A DNA stretch of 9,589 nucleotides from Lachnospiraceae bacterium (GTDB lineage Bacteria; Bacillota; Clostridia; Lachnospirales; Lachnospiraceae). The position numbers and the translations under genes were made by a program. This document shows, piece after piece, positions 5,252 through 9,589 of the stretch. The stretch covers positions 1 to 9,589 of the forward strand of contig JAGAEH010000187.1 of the NCBI GenBank assembly GCA_017613225.1, written 5' to 3'. Numbering within the stretch: the stretch's first letter is position 1; the number at the start of each line of letters is the position of its first letter. Below the pieces are notes generated by a model. The model was not told the DNA's origin and searched no databases. It saw only the letters and a program-made list of their open reading frames with translations.

Positions 5252-8185
5252 ATGCAAGTCAAGTTACAGAAGAAAGTGCTGGTCATCAACGGCGTTGAGA
5301 GACCGTTCATGTGTGACCCCCAGCACGACAAGTTGTCTGACTGCCTTCGCCGCATCGGTCTGACCGGCGTGAAGGTCGGCTGCGGCATCGGTGTATGCGG
5401 CTCCTGTTCCGTTATCCTGAACGGAGAAGTCGTCCGTTCCTGCAACAGAAAGATCGACAAGGTCGAGGATTATTCCGAGATCACCACGATCGAGGGCATC
5501 GGTACGCCCCAGCACCCGCATCCTCTGCAGGTCGCATGGATCTCTGCAGGCGCCGTTCAGTGCGGTTTCTGCGTACCCGGTTTCATCGTTTCCGCCTACG
5601 CGCTGCTGCAGAAGAATAACAACCCCACCCGTGAAGAAGTCCGTGACTGGTTCCAGAAGACCAAGAACCTGTGCCGCTGCACCGGTTACAAGCAGATCGT
5701 GGACGCCGTCATGCTGGCGGCCAAGGTGGTGCGCGGCGAGTGCACCATTGAAGACATCAAGTTCAAGAATCCGGAAGACGGCAAGTATCTGGGCAAGCCC
5801 ATCCCCCGTCCCGACGGTCTGGCAAAGGTCACCGGTCTGGCCGACTACGGCGATGACCAGGCTCTGAAGATGCCCGACGGCACCCTGTACTGCCGTGTCG
5901 TGCAGCCCCGCGTTGCCCATCATGCCAAGCTGCTGAAGGTCAACATCGAGGAAGCCGAGAAGGTCGAAGGCGTTTACAAGGTCATCCTGGCCAAGGACAT
6001 CATCGAGGCCGGCGGCACCAATATCATGGCGGAAGGCCAGTTCCACGAGAGAAGCACCGTGCTGACCCCTTCCCGCAAGATCCTCCAGGACGAGAAGCTG
6101 TTCCGCTGGGGCGACGTGGTCGCTCTGGTCGTGGCCTATGACGACCTGACCGCCAAGGAAGCCGCCAAGAAGGTCACCGTGGAATACGAGCAGCTGCCCG
6201 AATACACCACCTATCTGGAAGCCGTCATGCCCGATGCCATGCGCATCCATGAGGACACTCCCAACATCTTCTGCGAACAGCCCGTCTTAAAGGGCGTGGG
6301 TCTGGAAGACGCAGAGAAGGTCCGCGAGATGATCGACGAGGCCCCTTACGTTGTGGAAGGCAGCTTCTTCTCTTCCCGTGAGCCCCACCTGTCCATCGAG
6401 GGCTGCGTGGCGCAGGCCTACTTCGATGCCAACGATGTGATGACGATCCACTGCAAATCCCAGTGCACCTATTCCTCCATCGGACGTATCGGCGGATCCC
6501 TGGGCATTCCGAAGAACAAATACCGCATCATCATGAACCCGACGGGCGCCAGCTTCGGCTGGTCCACCAACGCCGGCGACATCGCCCTGGTGGCGGCTGC
6601 CGCGCTGGTCACCAAGCATCCGGTGTCCATGAGCATGAGCTATGAAGAGCATCAGCACTTCTCCGGCAAGCGCTGCCCGTCCAACTCCAACGGCCGCCTG
6701 GCCTGCGACAAGGACGGCAGGATCATCGCCGCCGAGTTCGACGTGGGCATGGACCACGGCGCCTACAGCTGGGGCGGCGACGACGTTATGACCAAGCCCG
6801 CCCGCTTCACCTTCTGGCCTTACAACGTTCCCAACGTGGCCGGCCTGGTGCGCGTAGCCAACGTCAACCACGCCTTCGGCACTGCCTATCGTTCCTACGG
6901 TTCTCCTCAGGCCTACACCCTGTCCGAGCCGCTGATGGACATGATGGCCGAAAAGCTGGGCATGGATCCCTTTGAATTCCGCTACAAGAACATCGCCCGT
7001 CCCGGCGACACCAATATCAACAGCTATCCGTTCCGTCAGTATCCCATGGAGAAGATGATGGATACCATGAAGCCTCTGTACTATGCCGCTGTGGAGCGCG
7101 CCAAGAAGGAAGACACTCCCGAAAAGCGCCGCGGCGTAGGCCTTGCCTGGGGCGGCTTCAACGTCACCGAGGGTACCGCCGACAGCGCGGAAGCCGATCT
7201 GGAGCTGCTGCCCGACGGCCGTTTCCGCAACTACAACACCTGGCACCAGATGGGCCAGGGCGGCACGGTGGGCACCGTGATGATCACTCTGGAAGCGCTG
7301 CGCGAACAGGGCATCACCACCACTCCCGAGAACATCCACTCCATCCAGAACGACACCGCCCTCTGCCCGGACTCCGGCATGGCAGGCGCTTCCCGTTCCT
7401 TCTACATGACCGGCCATGCCACCCGCATCGCCGCCAAGAAGCTGGCTGACGCCATGCGCAAGGAAGACGGCACCTACCGCACCTACGACGAGATGGTCAA
7501 GGAAGGCATTCCTACCAGGTACCGCGGCCGTTACGAGACCACCACGACGCCCGGCCTGACCCGCCTGAACCCGAACAACGGCATCGGCGATCCCACTCCC
7601 GCCTTCACCTACTGCCTGAACATGGCTGAAGTGGAAGTGGACACCAAGACCGGCCAGACCACCTGCATCGGCTTCACCTGCGTGGACATGATCGGCACCA
7701 TCGGCAACATCGACGCTGTCAACGGCCAGGCCTATTCCGGCATCGCCCACGGCATCGGCTTTGCCCTGAAGGAAGATTATCAGGACGTCAAGAAGCACGG
7801 CAACATGGTTGGCGCCGGTATCGGCTTCATCAAGGACATCCCGGATGACATCACCGTGATCCACCTGCCCGTCACCATCGAAGACGGCCCCTTCGGCTGC
7901 TCCGGCTCCTCCGAGGCCTTCCAGGCTTCCGGCCACTGCGCGGTGCTGAACGCCATCTACGACGCCTGCGGCGTGCGCATCCACGAGATGCCTGCCCTGC
8001 CCGCCAAGGTCAAGGCCGGCCTGGATGCCATCGCGAAGGGCGAAGAGCCTTACGCGCCCGCCAAGTACTACCTTGGTCCGGACATGTACGAAGAACTCGA
8101 GGCCATCAAGAACGATCCGAAGGAATACGACAGCTACAACTTCTACGTATCCCTGGACGATCCGGACGCCGAGAGACCGTTCTAA
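5252..8185 (+). CDS. Molybdopterin-dependent aldehyde oxidoreductase-type hydroxylase, single chain with two [2Fe-2S] centres (Mop-like)
   Basis: This 977-residue member of the xanthine oxidase family would hydroxylate an aldehyde or a heterocycle using water and pass electrons out through Fe-S centres. The order matches Desulfovibrio gigas Mop (about 907 residues). A plant-type [2Fe-2S] domain has C44, C49, C52, C64; a helical [2Fe-2S] domain has C104, C107, C141, C143. The molybdopterin domains follow from about residue 181. Cofactor motifs seen include GASFG (432-436), AYRSYG (545-550), GQG (668-670) and GASRSFYMTG (712-721). The base Glu that Mop uses (E869) aligns with E888 in GCSGSSEAFQ. 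There is no FAD domain and no signal peptide, so the protein is cytoplasmic with an external electron acceptor. The start at 5252 has AGGAGG five bases upstream. About 49 extra C-terminal residues extend past the Mop end. The substrate cannot be told. Unlike the flanking genes, no in-frame CGG codon was found. Confidence 0.93.
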   Translation: MQVKLQKKVLVINGVERPFMCDPQHDKLSDCLRRIGLTGVKVGCGIGVCGSCSVILNGEVVRSCNRKIDKVEDYSEITTIEGIGTPQHPHPLQVAWISAGAVQCGFCVPGFIVSAYALLQKNNNPTREEVRDWFQKTKNLCRCTGYKQIVDAVMLAAKVVRGECTIEDIKFKNPEDGKYLGKPIPRPDGLAKVTGLADYGDDQALKMPDGTLYCRVVQPRVAHHAKLLKVNIEEAEKVEGVYKVILAKDIIEAGGTNIMAEGQFHERSTVLTPSRKILQDEKLFRWGDVVALVVAYDDLTAKEAAKKVTVEYEQLPEYTTYLEAVMPDAMRIHEDTPNIFCEQPVLKGVGLEDAEKVREMIDEAPYVVEGSFFSSREPHLSIEGCVAQAYFDANDVMTIHCKSQCTYSSIGRIGGSLGIPKNKYRIIMNPTGASFGWSTNAGDIALVAAAALVTKHPVSMSMSYEEHQHFSGKRCPSNSNGRLACDKDGRIIAAEFDVGMDHGAYSWGGDDVMTKPARFTFWPYNVPNVAGLVRVANVNHAFGTAYRSYGSPQAYTLSEPLMDMMAEKLGMDPFEFRYKNIARPGDTNINSYPFRQYPMEKMMDTMKPLYYAAVERAKKEDTPEKRRGVGLAWGGFNVTEGTADSAEADLELLPDGRFRNYNTWHQMGQGGTVGTVMITLEALREQGITTTPENIHSIQNDTALCPDSGMAGASRSFYMTGHATRIAAKKLADAMRKEDGTYRTYDEMVKEGIPTRYRGRYETTTTPGLTRLNPNNGIGDPTPAFTYCLNMAEVEVDTKTGQTTCIGFTCVDMIGTIGNIDAVNGQAYSGIAHGIGFALKEDYQDVKKHGNMVGAGIGFIKDIPDDITVIHLPVTIEDGPFGCSGSSEAFQASGHCAVLNAIYDACGVRIHEMPALPAKVKAGLDAIAKGEEPYAPAKYYLGPDMYEELEAIKNDPKEYDSYNFYVSLDDPDAERPF

Positions 8186-8227
8186 TAAGGACTTTGGCAG
8201 CGGGGAAGACCCGCGAAGAAAAGACTG

Positions 8228-8256
8228 CCGCCGCTCCGAAAGGGGCGGCGGTTTTT
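8228..8256 (+). terminator. Rho-independent terminator after the hydroxylase gene
   Basis: A 10-bp stem (8228-8237 with 8242-8251, one G-U pair) closes a GAAA tetraloop and is followed by five T at 8252-8256. It lies 42 bases after the TAA stop of the hydroxylase gene, so the downstream gene at 8331 is either read by partial read-through or has its own promoter. Confidence 0.9.
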
Positions 8257-8295
8257 ACAGGGTTCTCCTCGCATTTTTCACGATCCTATGGTAAA

Positions 8296-8316
8296 CTTAT
8301 TCCGTAAAAGAATAAG
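8296..8316. repeat. Inverted repeat just upstream of the FAD/Fe-S gene
   Basis: CTTATTC (8296-8302) and GAATAAG (8310-8316) form a perfect 7-bp inverted repeat with a 7-base spacer, ending one base before the GGAGAGG ribosome binding site (8318-8324). It could be an operator or a small leader hairpin. A partial version, TTATT and AATAA also nine bases apart, occurs at 5215-5233 before the hydroxylase ribosome binding site. Confidence 0.5.
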
Positions 8317-8330
8317 CGGAGAGGATAGTT

Positions 8331-9589
8331 ATGGCCTATCTGGAAGATTTTGAACAGCTTCTGAAAGAGAAGTGTTATCAGAACGAGATCCCCGGCTGCG
8401 CGGCGGCCTGTCCCTTCAACCTGGACGTCCTGGACCTCCAGAAAAAGTGGGCGAAGGGGCGCTTCAACGCCGCCCACCGCACTTTTCACAACACGGTGGG
8501 CTTTCCAGCCATCGTGGCGGCTGCCTGCGACCATCCCTGCATGGGCCGGTGCGTCCGGAACGCCATCGACGCGCCGGTGGACCTGCACCTTCTGGAACAG
8601 GCAACGGACGCCCTGGCGACGAGAAAGGATCCCAACGCCTACAACCTGCCCCAACGGCCCAACCGCGCCGCCATCGTGGGGGGCGGCATCAGCGGACTGG
8701 CCTGCGCGCTGTTTCTGTGCAATAAAAAGTATCAGGTGACCATCTTTGAAAAGAGCGATCATCTGGGGGGCGCCCTGCGGGAGGAGATGGATCCCGCCGT
8801 CTTCGACGCGGACGTGGCCCTGCAGTTCAAGTATGAAAAATATGAATCGGTCCTGAACCATGAGGTGACGGACCTGGACGACCTGGCCGGTTTCGATGCG
8901 GTCTACGTGGCCACCGGCGCCGGAGGAAATGACTTTGGCCTGGAGTCCAACGGCGAAGGAGCCTTTGCCAGTACAAGGCCCGGCGTCTTTTTCGGCGGCC
9001 GCATGAGGGGACGTACCCACATGGAAGCCCTGGCGGACGGCCTCCTGGCTTCCCACGCGGTGGAGCGGTATTTCAAGACCGGCCTGATGAACCAGCCGGA
9101 GGAGCACCGCGGGACAAAACTGAAGATGGATCCCCGGCGATACGAAAGAAAAGAGAAGGTCCTGCCGGCCGACGGCGCCCGCTATACGGCGGAAGAGGCG
9201 GCGGCCGAGTCGGAGCGCTGCTTAAAGTGCGCCTGTGACGCCTGCATGCGCAGCTGCGACCTGATGCGCTACTTCGACAAGACGCCCCGCCGCATCTACG
9301 AGGAGGTCTATGTGACCATCCGCCCCGGCACCCTTTCCCGGGACGGCACCATGGCCACAAGGCTGATCTCCACCTGCAACCAGTGCGGCGTCTGCAGGGA
9401 AGTCTGCCCGGAGCACATCGATTTCGGCAAGTTCTTCGCGGACAGCATGAAGGCCATGCAGGCCAAGGGCACCATGCCCTGGCCCTATCACGATTACTGG
9501 CTGCGAGACATGGACTTTTCCAACGGCGAGGCGGAAGTTTTTCTGAAAAACAGGGAGACCGTCCGGTATCTGTTTTTCCCGGGTTGCCA
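8331..9589 (+). CDS. Multidomain FAD / [4Fe-4S] dicluster / CCG-domain electron-transfer protein (3' end outside window)
   Basis: At least 419 residues are present and the frame stays open to the window end. Domain order: an N-terminal GltD/DPYD-like Cys domain (C23, C27, C66, C70, C74); an FAD Rossmann motif IVGGGISGL at 115-123 with the acidic E140 after the second strand and HLGG at 144-147; YVATGAG at 192-198; then, after only about 20 residues, PGVFFGG (217-223), which in GltD-like proteins comes after the NAD(P)H domain. That domain is therefore absent, and the usual Asp of the AGD motif is replaced by R224. Next is a two-cluster ferredoxin module (C297, C300, C302, C305, C309; then CNQCGVCREVCP with C349, C352, C355, C359). 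The visible part ends at YLFFPGC, the usual opening of a CCG domain as in HdrB/GlpC. Databases, as I recall, call similar proteins pyridine nucleotide-disulfide oxidoreductase/dicluster-binding protein. It follows the hydroxylase gene and probably takes its electrons. The start is supported by GGAGAGG at 8318-8324. Confidence 0.85.
   Translation, partial: MAYLEDFEQLLKEKCYQNEIPGCAAACPFNLDVLDLQKKWAKGRFNAAHRTFHNTVGFPAIVAAACDHPCMGRCVRNAIDAPVDLHLLEQATDALATRKDPNAYNLPQRPNRAAIVGGGISGLACALFLCNKKYQVTIFEKSDHLGGALREEMDPAVFDADVALQFKYEKYESVLNHEVTDLDDLAGFDAVYVATGAGGNDFGLESNGEGAFASTRPGVFFGGRMRGRTHMEALADGLLASHAVERYFKTGLMNQPEEHRGTKLKMDPRRYERKEKVLPADGARYTAEEAAAESERCLKCACDACMRSCDLMRYFDKTPRRIYEEVYVTIRPGTLSRDGTMATRLISTCNQCGVCREVCPEHIDFGKFFADSMKAMQAKGTMPWPYHDYWLRDMDFSNGEAEVFLKNRETVRYLFFPGC

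Noticed and set aside
5264..6250. Minus-strand open frame (328 codons) opposite the start of the hydroxylase gene
   Set aside because: It lies antisense to both [2Fe-2S] domains, has no family motifs and no convincing ribosome binding site.
6287..7984. Long minus-strand open frame (565 codons) opposite the hydroxylase gene
   Set aside because: It is a low-complexity Gly/Ala/Val/His-rich translation antisense to a gene with clear conserved motifs; a GC-rich shadow.
8269..8297. Promoter with -10 TAAACT at 8292-8297
   Set aside because: The -10 matches that of the hydroxylase promoter, but the region 17 bases upstream has no -35-like hexamer.
8286..9107. Minus-strand open frame (273 codons) opposite the FAD/Fe-S gene
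   Set aside because: The plus frame has intact Cys and FAD motifs and a good ribosome binding site; the minus frame has neither.
1..9589. Mobile elements, CRISPR arrays, tRNA or rRNA genes
   Set aside because: No transposase or integrase motifs, no spaced direct repeats, and no tRNA- or rRNA-like sequence were seen.

Overview
The window looks like chromosome from an anaerobic, GC-rich Gram-positive bacterium, most likely of the Clostridia. That is inferred from the style of PheT and LysA, consensus-like TTGACA and TATTAT promoter elements, strong AGGAGG-type ribosome binding sites, U-tailed hairpin terminators, and many oxygen-sensitive Fe-S and radical SAM proteins. The genus cannot be named from the sequence alone.

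Layout. Positions 1-2455 are housekeeping and run on the + strand: the C-terminal part of pheT (Phe-tRNA synthetase beta chain, 5' end outside the window), then lysA (diaminopimelate decarboxylase). A long hairpin at 2482-2525 separates lysA from a convergent two-gene minus-strand operon. That operon holds a CobW/P47K-like GTPase (4935 to 3874) and, five bases on, a cysteine-rich radical SAM protein resembling the TrsS family (3868 to 2546). A 316-base divergent control region (4936-5251) carries a promoter on each strand, an 18-bp perfect palindrome inside a ModE-like molybdate box, and a terminator-like hairpin in the leader. Next comes a large + strand gene (5252-8185) for a single-chain [2Fe-2S]/molybdopterin hydroxylase of the Mop aldehyde oxidoreductase type. 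A hairpin terminator follows. The last gene (8331 to beyond the window) encodes an unusual multidomain electron-transfer protein: an N-terminal Cys domain as in GltD, a shortened FAD domain without the NAD(P)H-binding part, a two-cluster [4Fe-4S] module, and the start of a CCG (HdrB/GlpC-like) domain.

How the genes may work together. The hydroxylase has no FAD subunit of its own, so its electrons must leave from the [2Fe-2S] centres to another protein; the 8331 gene product is a plausible acceptor. The divergent GTPase and radical SAM protein are candidate maturation or modification factors for the hydroxylase or its cofactor. Similar groupings occur, as I recall, around DVU_1551-DVU_1559 in Desulfovibrio, but the substrate and the roles of the helpers are not established. 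The hydroxylase gene also has codon usage unlike its neighbours (no CGG arginine codon found by eye), suggesting high expression or a separate origin.
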